Assembly: GCA_037953625.1 (NCBI GenBank)
Contig: CM075651.1
Coordinates: 149,436,001 to 149,500,000, forward strand
DNA: 64,000 nt
Reading direction: 5' to 3'
Origin: Crotalaria pallida
Taxonomy: Eukaryota; Streptophyta; Magnoliopsida; Fabales; Fabaceae
Shown here piece after piece: positions 1-12,965 of this stretch. Numbering within the stretch: the stretch's first letter is position 1; each line of letters opens with the position of its first letter. A program made the translations under genes and the position numbers. The notes under the pieces were generated by a model, which worked only from the letters and a program-made list of their open reading frames with translations, had not been told where the DNA came from and searched no databases.

Positions 1-737
1 CACTTGTTTATATGATTTTATTTCTATCATTAGAAATTTTATTTTCTTGGAAAAAAATCATGCTTCCGATCATGTCAGTTGAATTTATCTGAAAGGGAAA
101 TGCGAAATAACCCCATTAGTATTTTGATCCAATTAAAATAAGTTGGCCAAAGCCGCAGTTGAATATATAAATTGTCTCAAAAACCAGCTCAGGGGTCAAA
201 TCTGTATCGATCAATCTTATGCTAATAAAACTCATCTCTTTCACCCACTTGGGTGCTTTCCCAGAAAATTTACCATTCAACTCTGGGTATTTATGACAAT
301 GACTAACTTATTTTGTTTGACAAATATCTGATGGCTCTGTTACTGTTTGCGTTAGAGACAAGTACTAATTAGGTTGTTTTGTTATTTTGTAATGCATACT
401 AAATATCATGGGAGATTTGTGTTGGCTTAGATCATTCAATTTCAGCTATAATTAGGAAGTTATAGTGATTATATGTTTTCTATTTGTAGTATTTGTTGTT
501 ATTATTATTATTACTATTATTTTATTTTTTGTATTTAGTTCTTTGATATGTGTATGCTAAACAAATATGATTCTAATTTAGTAAACCTTCTTTGCTTTGT
601 GTTTTGGCTTTGTAGGTTGTTATCATGGTGATCTATAGGTTGTGATGATCAAACATATTACTCAAGTTGTTATTTTAACCCAAAAGAGTCCATTTTATGC
701 TTTCCATTGTTTACGGTAATTTGTTTCCTTTGTTCAG
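1..737 (+). other. Probable intron of the MutS2 gene, no exon recognised
   Basis: The first recognisable exon begins at 738 in mid-protein and is preceded by a clear pyrimidine tract and CAG. The stretch before it is AT-rich with short frames that resemble no MutS segment. It is taken as intron because the upstream exons must exist to the left. Confidence 0.6.
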
Positions 738-3700
738 ATACAGCAGTTAATGGAGAATTTAATCAGGAATGAAAAGAGTGAAACATCAATTCTCGTAAGA
801 ATCACTAGACTGTAGATGTATTTCTTTTTCCTTCCACCTGTTTCTTCCCTTATTGATTTTCTGATAATTTGAGCAGGAAGTGAATAACATTGATGGAAGG
901 TGGTGCATAAGAATGGATTCTGGGCATAAGACAAGTTTTAAAGGTCTATTGTTGTCCAGGTGCATAAAATTTGTCTACATAACTTCAGTTATTCTTGTTC
1001 ATGAAATAACTTCTTTGTTGGTAAAGCTAGTAGGTGGGCATAAAATTCCATTCCTTAAAGATAGAATTTGTTGGCAGTGGTTCAGGAGTAGGAAGCACTA
1101 TAGAGCCACTTTCTGCTGTTCCCTTAAATGATGAGTTGCAAAGAGCAAGATATTTGGTGGCAAAGGCCGAGTCAGACGTGCTTTTGGCATTAACCCAAAA
1201 GGTTACAAACATGATCTGATGAAGATCCTTCTGCCTGTGTTCTTTTCTTCTCTTATGTTGTCTTAATTTGTCTGCAGATGCAGCTGGATCTTGATGATAT
1301 TGAAAAGATATTAAACAGTTTGGTTCACTTGGATGTGGTAAACTCTTTTAAGAGAAGTGTATCGTCATTTTCTTGTTTCCTCTCTCTGTACTCCCTCCCC
1401 TATACTTATCTAGTAATCTGCACACTTGTTAGATTTGACCTTGTTGTCTTTCTAGGACTTTGCCTGTTGGTTCTCTTTTTAATTAAGGTCATCTCCTCCT
1501 TGAGAGTTGGGATGCGTTATCTTTTGTACATCTGCTGCTGTTGGCCGTATTTGTTCTATTCTTCTCCTTATTTTTAATTTTGTGAATAAAATATGATTCA
1601 TGAAAATAGTCATCTCTTTCATGAAAACTTTCAGAAATTTTTTTATTAAGAGTTGCACATTATAGTCAGTTCAGATAACTATGTATTTGCTCTGTAAAGT
1701 TGAGATATGTTCCATTGGTTGATTTAAACATTCTGACTTCGTTAAGTCATATGATAAGATAAAGTTTTCTGTAAAGTTGAGATATACCCATAGAGAGCTC
1801 GTTCCTCAGGCGGGTTTCCAACACTGATCTGTCGACTTCATGCTCCCTACCTTTAATTTTTCTGTTTTCATGCCCCAGGCTACCAATCACATTAAATGAT
1901 AAGTATAGTTAAATTCAGCAATTATAGTACAGATTTTTGAAGGTAAATATATATAAAGAATTTGAACCAAATTTATGTGTTTCCCCCACTTTTTCTTGTG
2001 TTTAGCATCAAAGGAGATAAAATGGAGTTGACCATATTTACCAAAAAAAAAAAAAAAAGGATAATTACCCTCATAATCTCTTGCCACCATACAAAACATG
2101 AACCATAGTGTTGGTGTAAACTTAGGATTCAGTACCCCTATAGTGACCCGCTAAGTTGCTACAAATAAAAGAACTCGCTTGGCAGTGCATATTTGACACA
2201 ACATTGTATGTACATGCTTACTTTGAAAAGATAGTCAGTAATGCGGTTCATATTATGCAGATTAATGCTCGTGCTACTTATGGTCTTTCATTTGGAGGAT
2301 CAAATCCTAATATATTCCTGCCAGATAGGAATGACTCTTCTACTTCCGAAGCCTTAACAAAGAATGACAATCCCTACGGGCTTTCACCCAACAATAGGGA
2401 ATGGACACTGTATCTGCCGAAAGCTTATCATCCTTTATTGCTCCAGAGGCATAGGGAGAATTTGAAGAAGGACAAAAAGGGTCTTGCCCCTTCAGTTAAG
2501 TCACAGAGGACACAAAGCTACTGTTTTATTCACTATGAAAGCTTTTCTCCTTTATTTGGGGATGTAGAGGGAATGGTTTCCATTCCTGGGTTGAGCCCTC
2601 CTATCTTTGTTAAAGGAATGACATGTTTATTGTCAGTAATACTATGGCCCTTTTCAATAGAAATGTTCAAAGAAAAGGCCATCTTGATATTGTTATAATG
2701 ATTAATTACTCTCTTTTCTTTTTTCTCTTCCCAATTCACATGGAAAACTATCATAAAAAACCAAAAGTGAAAAGATACATCATTGAGAAAAGAAACATAA
2801 CTTGGGGGATTATGTAGATGGGTTAAGTTTTTCAATGGAACCAGTATACCACAAAATATATTTTTAGATATTTGATATGTTGCTGGACAGTATAATTATC
2901 AGTTGATTTTAATGTTATTTTTTTCTTCACCTTATCATGCATCTGAAAATTGTTTGAGGTTTTGTATGACAATTCACTTCTGATTGTCAGGTTACCACAC
3001 TGGACAATGCCCACCCAGTACCAGTTGATTTTTTGGTATCTAAGAAAACTCGCGTTGTCGTGATAACTGGCCCTAATACTGGAGGTAAAACCATATGTTT
3101 GAAGACTGTAGGATTGGCTGCTATGATGGCAAAGTCAGGTGCATTTCCTATGTTTCTCTTTTTATTTCTTTCTCAAACTCTTAATGTTTAGCATTTCCCC
3201 CATGCACATGAATAGAGTCAGCGTTGTATTCTGACAAAATAAAGTTCTTTCAATTTAATTTTTGATATTTAACTGTTGGGACGTGAATTGTGCATCTCTT
3301 GCACAACAAATATACCTGAACCAAAAACTAAACAGAGAAGTATATAAAGTTTGAAACCTATATCAGTGAGCTTCAAAGAAAGCAAATTGAATAATGCATG
3401 TTAGAGATAGTTAGTGCACAGTTTGATTGCTATTCATACTTTGTTCATATACCTAAGAAATTCAAGCACAAAAGTAGAAAAGAAAACTGACCCCGCTTCC
3501 AAGGATCTGAAAAATGCGACACTTTTTCAGTTGAACCAGAAAATATTTTTGTGAGAAATTGTGTGTGCAAGTATGCGCAGTTAATCTCTTATTTATAGCT
3601 TGATCACAAGTCACAACTAATTGATGGATTAATCAAGGGGTAAATAGGAGCCAATCAGTAGCCTAATTACCAGCTAGCAACCTGCAATCATCATAATTTT

Positions 3701-6700
3701 AGACTTTTAGTTGACTGGTATTCTAGCATGTGGTAAATGAGTTTATGCTCCGAGCCTGTCATGCTGCAGGTCTCTATGTTCTTGCTTCTGAATCTGTGCA
3801 AATTCCTTGGTTTGATGCTGTCTTTGCTGACATTGGTGATGAGCAGTCCTTATCACAGTCTTTATCTACGTTCTCTGGCCACTTGAAACAGATAAGTGTA
3901 AGGAAAACATGTTGTGATTATGTAGAACTTAAATACCGAATGCACATTCCTTGTTTCTGTTATTCCCTTTTTTTATCATTTCCGAATCTTTTATACCTCA
4001 ATGCCTTATATAGCTTCAATGAAATTGAGTGAAATTTCAGTTCAGACTTTCAGCATTTTAAACGTTGATATATTCTAGGTTATAGTTAAGAGTCGGCGCA
4101 TAAATTTTTTTTTAATTGTTAAACTATACTAGAATTCTCATGTCATTATTTTATTGATTTATTTTGACTTGCAGAATATTAAATTAAAGTCCACTAGCCA
4201 GTCACTGGTGCTACTGGATGAGGCATGTATTGTGTGAGTTTAATTACAGTTCAAATATGTAATGTCGTATAAGTCTATGATGGATGGTACTGTGTGTTTG
4301 CAATTGCCAGGTTGGTGCAGGAACAAACCCGCTTGAAGGAGCAGCACTAGGCATGTCATTATTGGAATCTTTTGCTCAAGATGGTTGTTTGTTGACTATA
4401 GCCACAACTCATCATGGGGAACTAAAAACCCTGAAATACAGGTAGTCTTAACAAATGATGACTAAAAAAAAATGTGAATCGGCATGTTTTGAGGATAAAC
4501 AAAAAGAAGGAAATGGAAGGAGAATTATCAAAATCAAAATTAGTCTGCAGTCAAATTATATACTTAGAGGATATTCAGGGCTGTTGCACTGGTATCAATA
4601 TAATTTTAAGGACTGACACACAGGCTGAGTTGTCAAATATTTATTGGATGTTGGTTATAGTTAATAGAATTTTAAATATTTGTTGTAAAACTAGCTACTA
4701 CTAATCGATATTTGGCAACTCATCCTAGGTATGGTACCCATAAGGGCAGCTCCAACTCCTAATATTTAGTTATAATTCTATAGTATTTGAGGTTTACTCA
4801 AATATATGTGATGCATTATTGTTTTGTAGTTTAATGTGATCCACTGTCAAGTTTTTCACTCACAATAACAATTTTCAATTGTTTTTAAACAGGTGGCACC
4901 ATATAGTTCACTTATGATTTGAAACTTTTTACACTATCAATGAATCAAAAAACCATTGCTCTACTGTACATTTTCTGCGCATCTTTTCTCACCTTCCTTT
5001 TTTTTAAAAAAAAAAGCATTAAGAGCGTGTATTATCCTCTTTTCTTGTATTTTCTCTTAAAATTCTCTAATGAAAAATATAAAACTATTGCCTCAAGTTT
5101 TGCTTTCATATGTGAGTTCTATTTCATGAGCAGTAATGAAGCCTTTGAAAATGCATGCATGGAGTTTGATGATGTGAATTTGAAGCCAACTTACAAGATT
5201 CTCTGGGGTGTACCAGGTAAGCACTCTGACTCGTGAATAAGAATATGATTACAAGTTTGCTGATGCCTCTTTGCTGGCTTTTAATATTCTATTTCTCTGT
5301 TTTCTTTTGAATCGTCCCCCTTATATATGTAATTATGTTCATTTTAAGCATCTAAAATCGAGAGATAAATCTTGGATATTATTTGCAATCCCAAAAAGTG
5401 GGTTGAGTAAGAAGGGCTAAGCCTAGAAAGCACCTCCTTTGTTATATTTCAATTTGCATATGGAACTATTTATTTACATTTTTGCATTGCAACCTATAGT
5501 CTTTCTAACCTAAATAAAAATAAATAAAAAAGTCAAATTTCTGTCATTGTTTACCATAAAGGTACCATATGTCCATATGTTTTCTGATAACTTTTTTCAT
5601 TGCCAAGTTTTTCAAAACCTAACAACAATTGAGTTGTGACAGTTATTAGCAATTTGTTTTGAATCTAAAGAAATCAAGATTATATGGTTGCGTTACTAAC
5701 AAAAGTTGGGGCGTGAATGAGGGGAGGGATCTCATGGCATGTTAGAAGAAATTAATTAAATTTTGTGGTCTTAAGTCTTAACAGGAAAATGCTTGTTTCA
5801 TGGCTTATTTTAAATGATTGTCTGATGTAATACATACTATATTATGCATATAACTGAAAAAGGGATTTTCATTGTAGGGCGCTCAAATGCAATCAATATA
5901 GCTGAGAGGTTGGGACTACCATTGATTGTTGTAGATAATGCTCGTAAGTTATATGGTTCTGCTAGTGCAGAGATAGATGAGGTATTTGTTAAATATCATA
6001 ATTGAAAGTATTATTTGTTATTGGTGGCGTATTTGCTATAAATTCAATTTCTAAAGTGAATTCTAGTCATGTTAATTTCTTTTACTAATAATAGATTATT
6101 GCTTTTATGCTTTAAAACTTGATGCTAGAGTAGGTATTTTGAATAATAAATGCATAAGTAACTTGTAATTACGATAGCCTTTTTTAAGGGACATCATATA
6201 AAGTTGGATTGATACATGGCTGTGGCTCCATCTGTTTATCACCAAATAATTAAATCAAATTCCTCTCAATGTGCTACAAAAGTTTCATTAGCCTTTCAAT
6301 GTTCGTTATTTTTTATTATTTTTTTTATGTAGGTAATAACTGATATGGAAAAGTTAAAACAAGATTACCAAGAGATATTGGATGAAGCGAATCATCATCT
6401 GATGTGAGACTTTAAGCTTTTAAAAAAATTAAATACATTGCATGCCTTATTATTCTCATATTTGCATTTAGTATACAATTTAAGGAGGGGTCATTTCTTG
6501 ATCACAAGATAGGCACTTACTTGAACGTCTTATAGATGATAGACTATGCTCATTCAATCACTATTGCATTCAAGGATATTGGATGATACCTTGCTTTTTA
6601 TTCTCCGCAATGCTTTCTTTGGTTATTCTCAGAATACTCAGACTCATGCAACAAGGCTGCAATCCTTGTCTTAATACTTGGAAGCAATTTCATGTTATAC

Positions 6701-7818
6701 TCACCATATTGCTAAATGTTGTCTAGTCCTATTCTGTCATTCTGTGAAATGGATACCTTGTTTGATTAGGGAGGATTAATTTATCTGAGCATTGAAATGA
6801 CCATATATTTATTCACCAAGTTATGAATAACAACAAATCAAAACAGTATGTATTGCATATTACTCGAGGCATTCCAAAAATAACATTTTATTAGAATATA
6901 ATCCGAAAACCTTTTTTGGGAGAATGAAGAAGTTGGGGAAAAGAAATGTTAATACGGGATCTTTTGTTCACTTGTAGTATGATGGGGAGAATTTACTGCA
7001 TGATTCGAATTTCTAAGTTGTGCGTCTCATAGCCACGGGGTGCCAAAGTGCTCCTTCTTCCTTACTGCCAATGATTAATGCTTGTAGATATTATTAACAA
7101 ATTCCACCATACCTTTGGAGCATTTGTAAGCTCTTAATTGGGAGAATTTGTGATTGTAGGCTCTCCAGAGGACTCTACAATAGTCTGTTGGACACCAGAA
7201 AGAAGATAATGGAACATGGTTCTAATTTAAGATTTAAAAAGATGAGAGATGTATCTGAGGCTGCAGCAATGGCAAGGTCCATCCTTCACAAGAAAGTTAG
7301 GCAGCTGGATGCATCCAACAAGAAACCTTCACAGCCCAATAAAACCATTAAGAGCTCTCAATCATCAGCAACCAACAACCGCCACACTTCAGCAGATAAC
7401 GAAGAACCAACTACTACTGCAGATGGAAGTGCATCTGTTGTAAAAAAAATTAACCAATCATCATCAGGTATGTGCAAAGATAATGAAACTCTGATGAGAT
7501 AATATACGTCCATTTGAGTTTCATGCATCCGATACAACAGTTCAGCCCTAGTTTATTTTCACTTGCCAATTATGGCACATGCTAGAGTTGTGCAGTCTAG
7601 TTTTATAATGAAGAATAATTTCATTTGAATATTTATGCAGTTTCTATTCACCTATTAATGTTGCAGATAGACTGCCCAAAGTTGGTGATATGGTAAATGT
7701 CTCTTCCCTTGGAAGAAAGGCTGCCGTTTTAAAAGTGGACTCATCCAAAGGAGAAATTGTAGTTCAAGCCGGAAACATGAAGTTGAAGCTAAAAGTAACT
7801 GACATTCAAAAATCCTAG
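738..7818 (+). CDS. MutS2-type DNA mismatch repair ATPase (3' part of gene, 14 exons)
   Basis: Exons read as 738-794, 877-959, 1078-1201, 1278-1337, 2261-2494, 2991-3138, 3770-3897, 4175-4222, 4311-4441, 5134-5216, 5878-5981, 6333-6403, 7160-7467 and 7667-7818; all phases join, giving 576 residues to a TAG stop. The exon at 2991 carries the Walker A motif TGPNTGGKT, 4175-4222 the Walker B core LVLLDE, the next exon GAGTNPLEGAALG, and then ATTHHGELKTL, the usual MutS ATPase order. The family has a MutS core and clamp, a C-terminal ATPase, and in bacteria a Smr nuclease tail. Here the protein stops soon after a KOW-like segment (KVGDMVNVSSLGRKA) and no Smr domain is visible. Plant MutS2 proteins are expected to act on organelle or nuclear DNA; the N-terminus that would show targeting lies left of the window. 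The donor of the 2261 exon (after 2494) is the least certain junction. The intron after 4222 starts with GC. No exon was recognised in 1-737. Confidence 0.93.
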
Positions 7819-9540
7819 AATTTATTCAAGTATGGCCAAGATCATAAATGAGTAAGTATTTTATTTGTGCTTAAGATCACATGTTTTGCCTTGTTTGTTC
7901 CTACTGCATAATAAAGCAACAACCCTGCAGCATGGGAGCTTAATTTGACCTCATTATTACTGATAGATCACTATTTTTTTAGAAATCGTGAAGTGTGAAG
8001 AATAAAAAAATTAATTTTTTGGATCAAAACACATGACATGCAAATCAACGCATTATATTTTGCCCCTAATTATATATGGTCCTTCTAGATCTTTCTAATT
8101 TATTTTTATATCCTGGAAAAGGGAAAGTGTCTATGAAACTGCCATCTTATACCTTGTTGTGAGGTAAAAACAAAGGTGAGGGACTTTCAGAAACTTCAGT
8201 TTCTTGATTAATCTGGATATGTCTAACTACAGTTTTACAATGCCACCACCAATACCAGTACTCAGAGTGCTAATTGTGAAAGCTACAGTTTTCTTTATTA
8301 TGTATATAAATGGCCTGAAAAGCAATTTAACCAACTCATAAACTGTCTAGCGAAACGATGCAAGGAAAATTGCTCTATTTTATTGGTCTTGTCTCCTGTC
8401 AGAATGGATTGAAGCTGCAAAAAGAAAGGGATAAAAATAGAAATTTATGGGCAACAACTGTTGGTGCTTGCTTAGCGGATTCAGTACATGCTACCTGCAA
8501 AAAGGTTAAGGAATTTCACCCTTTGTTCCTTGCAAAGTCATTGTGTTTATTGAGCCCTGCACCCTCTATAGAGGGTATGTTAGGTGCCTTTATTTTTTAC
8601 TATCCACTTGGAGCCATGTGATTACTGTGCTGAGCTAATTTGTTTGTATTGTCTATTTTAGGCCTTTTACCACTATTGGAGGTGGAATATCTCTGCACCC
8701 TCTTCAAGAAGACACTAACAGATTCCTATTTTTTGCTTGGGTTTCACTCATTATGAAAGCTGCTTCCATACTCCCAAAAGAAGGTTTGAATAAAAAGGAA
8801 GCATCATACGATGTAGAGAGGTGTTTGGTGTGTAAAGCACTGTTAAGGTTGATGTATGCAAATTGCTTACTTTCTTTAATACAGTATTGCAGTGACTCAA
8901 AGTTGTGGTGTTACTTCCACTAATTGCTTTATTCAAGATTTTGTAGTAATTATTATGTCAGGAAAGAAAGCGGTGTTATGCCTTTTGTATTTAGGCATGT
9001 GATCCACTAGAGCGTCAATAAAAATTTTAGTATAAGCCTATGTATTTAGACATAAGCCCCAAAGTAACGAGAAATTATTGCATGATCCATGACTAACGGT
9101 CTTAATTCTATTCAAATCATTGATTTAGAATATTTTTATGCAAATTTTTTTAAAATATTCGAAATCAAGCATCTGGATGATATTAGGACAATTGATCATA
9201 GACCAAGCATTAACTTCTCCTCGGTAAGCCCTTGGGACCAAAATTTTCAAACCAAAATTAATCAAATTTTTGGACATGAAATTTTTAATAATAATACACC
9301 CGTATTCAATCATTCGAGCTAGTTTAAACTGTATTCTTGCAAGTTGGGTTGATTCGATTTTGGCATTTAAAATAGAACAATTGGATCCAATTTATTTTTA
9401 TTGGGTTGAGTGATTAACCTCCTCCAAATATGAGCTAAATATGATCCAATTTAAATATGATCCGTTCACAATCAAATTTAGTGGATCCAATCTAAATATG
9501 ATATGTTCACATATTTTTTTTTTCTATATTTAATTGATAG
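7819..9540. other. MutS2 3' flank and intergenic DNA
   Basis: This begins with the probable 3' UTR of the MutS2 gene. The frame at 8358-8621 (87 codons) has no recognisable domain and sits where a UTR or downstream flank is expected. The rest is AT-rich with no gene seen. Confidence 0.5.
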
Positions 9541-9684
9541 AGTTAATAGTTAATTTTTTTTTTTTTTTTTTGGTTTACATGGAAGGTTTGGGACTAGAAC
9601 CCATGACATGGGGAGGGGGAAATCCTAAGTGTCCCTGCAGCTACCAACTGGACTGTCTTACGCGGACTAGTTAATAGTTAATTT
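9541..9684 (-). mobile_element. tRNA-related SINE with perfect 16 bp target-site duplication (family A)
   Basis: The 16 bp direct repeat AGTTAATAGTTAATTT occurs at 9541-9556 and 9669-9684. Between them lies a 112 bp element on the minus strand ending in a long A tail (T run on the plus strand). Read on the minus strand it contains an A-box-like TTGGTAGCTGCAGGG and a B-box-like GGTTCTAGTCC, the RNA polymerase III promoter layout of tRNA-derived SINEs. A second copy lies at 25707-25837. Confidence 0.88.
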
Positions 9685-10702
9685 GATCTTCCATATATTA
9701 CCTGTCATTAGCTTAGTCCTTTTTTTTTTTTAATGTCATCAATTTAATCTCTTAAATATTGAATTTGTCATTAAGTTAGTCCATCTGTTAACAACAGCCA
9801 AAAAAAGAACTAACCACGGTGGGTTGGTGGCAATTGTTTTTAATATATTCTAATCAATGTACACCAAAAAAAATATATTCTAATCAATATATTATAAAAT
9901 AAGAGAATTTTCATCTCAACTTTTCTCTCTCAAAAATATCATGTAAATAATTTTCCACCATTCATCTCACCATAATTTCTCACTATTGATTTCCAAAATC
10001 TCATATTATCGTTCATTTAATCAAAAGACACAACACTCATACAACTTGCGCAACATCAAATCACTGTCCCAATAAGTTTCTTCAATTCAAAATAAGAAAT
10101 TCCAAAAACACACAGTAGCAAGAAGTGGTTTTTGGTTATTATATATTATGTATCTTTTTTTTATGCTCTATTCTTTAAACTCACCAGTAGCAAGGATTTC
10201 TTATGCTTACTTTCTCTTTTAATCAATTTATTTTATACAAAAAATAATACAATATTCTAATTTTAGTAAGAAAATCCTTCTATTTTTCATTTTCATTTTT
10301 CAAATTCATACATTTATAATTAAGAATGGATTATGAATTAAATATAAAAACGTAAATATTAGACACAATCTTTATTTTTTATTCTTTCTATTATGTTATA
10401 TTATTATTATTATTCTTTCGATCATGTTGTATTTACCTAAAAAAATTAAATGGAAGGATATATTTACCTTTTTATCTCACACTTGAGAGAAGGGTACATT
10501 TTTTTTCTTCTATCAAGTTTGAGATGGAAAAACTTTTCGTGATCTGATAGAGAGAAAGAATTAAAATGATGAATTCTTTTTTATCATTAAAAATATAAGA
10601 TGGGAACCAAAAATTTGATCTTGTTAGCCAAAAATCAAATCTCATTTCAATCAGTGTGTGAGATGCAAATAACGTGGGTCAAAAGTCCAATCTTTTCACT
10701 TA
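9685..10702. other. AT-rich intergenic DNA
   Basis: No gene or recognisable RNA seen. The right edge is the TTA that flanks the MITE starting at 10703. Confidence 0.6.
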
Positions 10703-11320
10703 GGCTCTGTTCGGCAAGGGTAGCTATGAGTTTTTTAGTTAGCTATGAGCTTTTAAATTCAGTCAACAAGTTACTAGCCTCGTTCGGTGAACACAAATTA
10801 TAAGGAGCTTATAGCTTTTAAAAAAGAAGTTTCTAGCTTTTAAAAGCTAGCTTGTAGCTTTCTAGAAACTAATTAAACTGGCTTTTAATAATTCATATAC
10901 CAATTATACCCTCAAACAAAATTTAAAATTATTTTACTACTCTTTAAGTAATTATTAATTATAATTTAATAATTTTGTTATAATTAACTAATTAATTAAT
11001 AAATTAAGAAAAAAATGAATTTAATAATTATAATTTAATATTTTTTATATTTTATTAATTAATTAATCAATTAACTATCTATTTCATAAATAAAGAAAAA
11101 AATTTGAAAAAATTAAAATAATAAATTGTTGCATGTCCTTTGGTCATTTAATAACTTTTAGCTACTTCAAAAACCAGTTTTGCCGAACAACACTATTTCA
11201 AATGGTTAGCTAAATAGCTACAAGCTCACAGCTCCTAACTACCTTAACAGCTACAACCTAAAAACTCATAGCTACAAGTTACAAGCTCGCAACTATAAGC
11301 TAGTTTTGTCGAACAGACCC
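10703..11320. mobile_element. PIF/Harbinger (Tourist-like) MITE with TTA target site
   Basis: The left end starts GGCTCTGTTCGGC and the right end finishes GTCGAACAGACCC, imperfect terminal inverted repeats. TTA is present immediately outside both ends (10700-10702 and 11321-11323). The 618 bp interior is AT-rich and itself imperfectly palindromic, with repeated AGCTTTTAAAAGCTAG-type blocks. No transposase frame is present, so it is non-autonomous. A partial relative in reverse orientation lies near 51400-51620. Confidence 0.75.
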
Positions 11321-11343
11321 TTACTCCGCTGCTATTTTTCTTA

Positions 11344-11474
11344 GGATCTAGTTTTTTCAATTTTCACCCCTTAGTTAATACTTGACCCCCAAAAATTATT
11401 TTTTTCCCAAAATAGCCTTCCATATATGCTAGATCAAGTATTAACCGGGGGATAAAAAACTAAATCCCTTTTTC
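11344..11474. repeat. Short inverted-repeat element
   Basis: The segment starting GGATCTAGTTTTTTC with AGTTAATACTTGACCCC is followed by its near reverse complement (GATCAAGTATTAACCGGGGG and AAAAAACTAAATCCC). The arms form a hairpin of about 40 bp. It is probably a small MITE. Confidence 0.5.
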
Positions 11475-12362
11475 CCGTTGTGCTTTTCCTCGATGTTTCG
11501 TATTCATGCAAAAATTGATATTTTCCATCATTCCAACTGTGTATAAATATGTTGATAACTATGCTCTACCATATTCCACCCTAACCAATTTCACTTCTGA
11601 CTACATATCTTTAACTATTGCAATGAAGTTTATTCGGCTAATTTCTTAATAATAGCTGTTTTCAATGCTATCAATGTCGTCAAATTAGTCAATCTTACTT
11701 CACATTTCTGCTGCATAATTTTTCTGATGTCTTGTGATCTCATAGTGCTTCAATTTGAATCACTTGCATGTTTTCATTCCGTTTCATTACTTTAGTCTCT
11801 AACTACAATATAATTTGGCTCCTATTCTTATTATTAGTCTTTACAATGATTAGCAAACATGATTTTATTTGTGCACTATAATTCTATGAAATGAGATCAT
11901 CATATATATATAAGTAAGATTATGCGCCACCAAAATTATCCCATACAGCATTATTTACACCTTCCAATATTTCTTACCGAGTACCTTCTAAAACAAGAAG
12001 TTCCTAGAAGATTGAATCTGCAAAAAATGGCTTCTTGGAAGTAACAATCCTTTATAAAATGAATTTAATTTTCTATATTCGTTTAGCGAGTAATTTTTTC
12101 TTGTGCATTTGCTTCCCTTTTTATTTTTATCGTTTACAAATAAGTGTGCAAAGCATTTGACAAGAAGGTCATCACAAGTTCTGTGTAAGATATAATTAAA
12201 AATTGTATTTGGATTATGCTCATGAAGTCCAACAAATTCTGGTATGAATTTGTACTAGACAATCCCTACATTACAATTCTCTTGCACATAAATAAGTTCA
12301 ATATTGCACTGTAATAAGATTAGATACTAGGATTGTCATCATTGAAAGGGTAACCAAGAGGT
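11475..12362. other. Intergenic DNA downstream of the small acidic protein gene
   Basis: AT-rich, no gene recognised. The part next to 12363 is probably the 3' UTR of the minus-strand gene. Confidence 0.5.
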
Positions 12363-12965
12363 TCATTCATCACTTTTATCCTTTGAGACTGGAGCTTCAC
12401 TTGGCTGTTTGGTCTCCTCCTCAGTCTTCTTTGTATCAACCTCAGCAGCAGCAGGTTTGGAGGGTTCTTCAGTCTTCTTCTCCTCCTCTTTTGGCTCATC
12501 AGAGAGGTCTATCAAAGGTGCATCTTTCTTCTCACCTCCTTCCTTCTTCTCCTCCTGCACAAAAACCCACCAACCAAAGGATTATTAGCCACGAGAGGCT
12601 AGCTAACACAGATGGTAAGAGATCTGTTGTTACTTAAGCAAGTGATTGGGGGTTCGATCCCTGACTCTTGCGAATGGAAGAAGCCTTGCTGGGAGACTAC
12701 CCCCGAAAGAACCCAACAATGTCGTAAGGATTAATCACCCAGTTACGTGGGTGGATAATTTAGGAAGAAAAAAAAGTAATATTACCGTCTTATTCATCCA
12801 TTCAAATGATTATATAAGATACAAGGTTTATGAACTAAAATTAAAATGAAAGAAAAGAACCTGAGTTACAGCTTCAGCTTCAACCTTCTTTGGTGTTGTT
12901 GGAGCTCCAACTGGGGCCTCTGCCTCCAACTCATTATCCTTGGGTCTGCTAGCACATGCTCCCAT
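12363..12965 (-). CDS. Small acidic, Lys/Glu-rich protein with N-myristoylation start (MGACASRP), two exons
   Basis: Exon 1 is 12861-12965 and exon 2 is 12363-12554, joined in phase 0 by a GT-AG intron, giving 98 residues. The protein begins MGACASRPKDNE, a good N-myristoylation sequence with a nearby Cys that could be palmitoylated, so plasma-membrane attachment is likely (inference). The rest is strongly charged, with EEKK repeats, a central IDLSDEP motif and a Ser/Thr-rich tail ending KDKSDE; it looks disordered. ATG 12965 is chosen over an upstream in-frame ATG because MG is needed for myristoylation and because MGACAS starts are typical of such plant proteins. No enzymatic domain is visible and the molecular function is unknown. 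The intron holds a SINE. Confidence 0.8.
12590..12778 (+). mobile_element. tRNA-related SINE inside an intron (family B)
   Basis: The sequence has an A-box-like TGGTAAGAGATCTG, a B-box GGTTCGATCCC, then GCTGGGAGACTAC and ends in GAAGAAAAAAAAG. It lies wholly inside the intron of the myristoylated-protein gene, on the opposite strand. The GGGAGACT body block is shared with 36879-37067 and 59992-60172. I could not find a clean target-site duplication, so the ends are approximate. Confidence 0.65.

Noticed and set aside
8358..8621. 87-codon frame downstream of the MutS2 gene
   Set aside because: No domain, no splice context and a position within the probable 3' flank; composition like the surrounding noncoding DNA.
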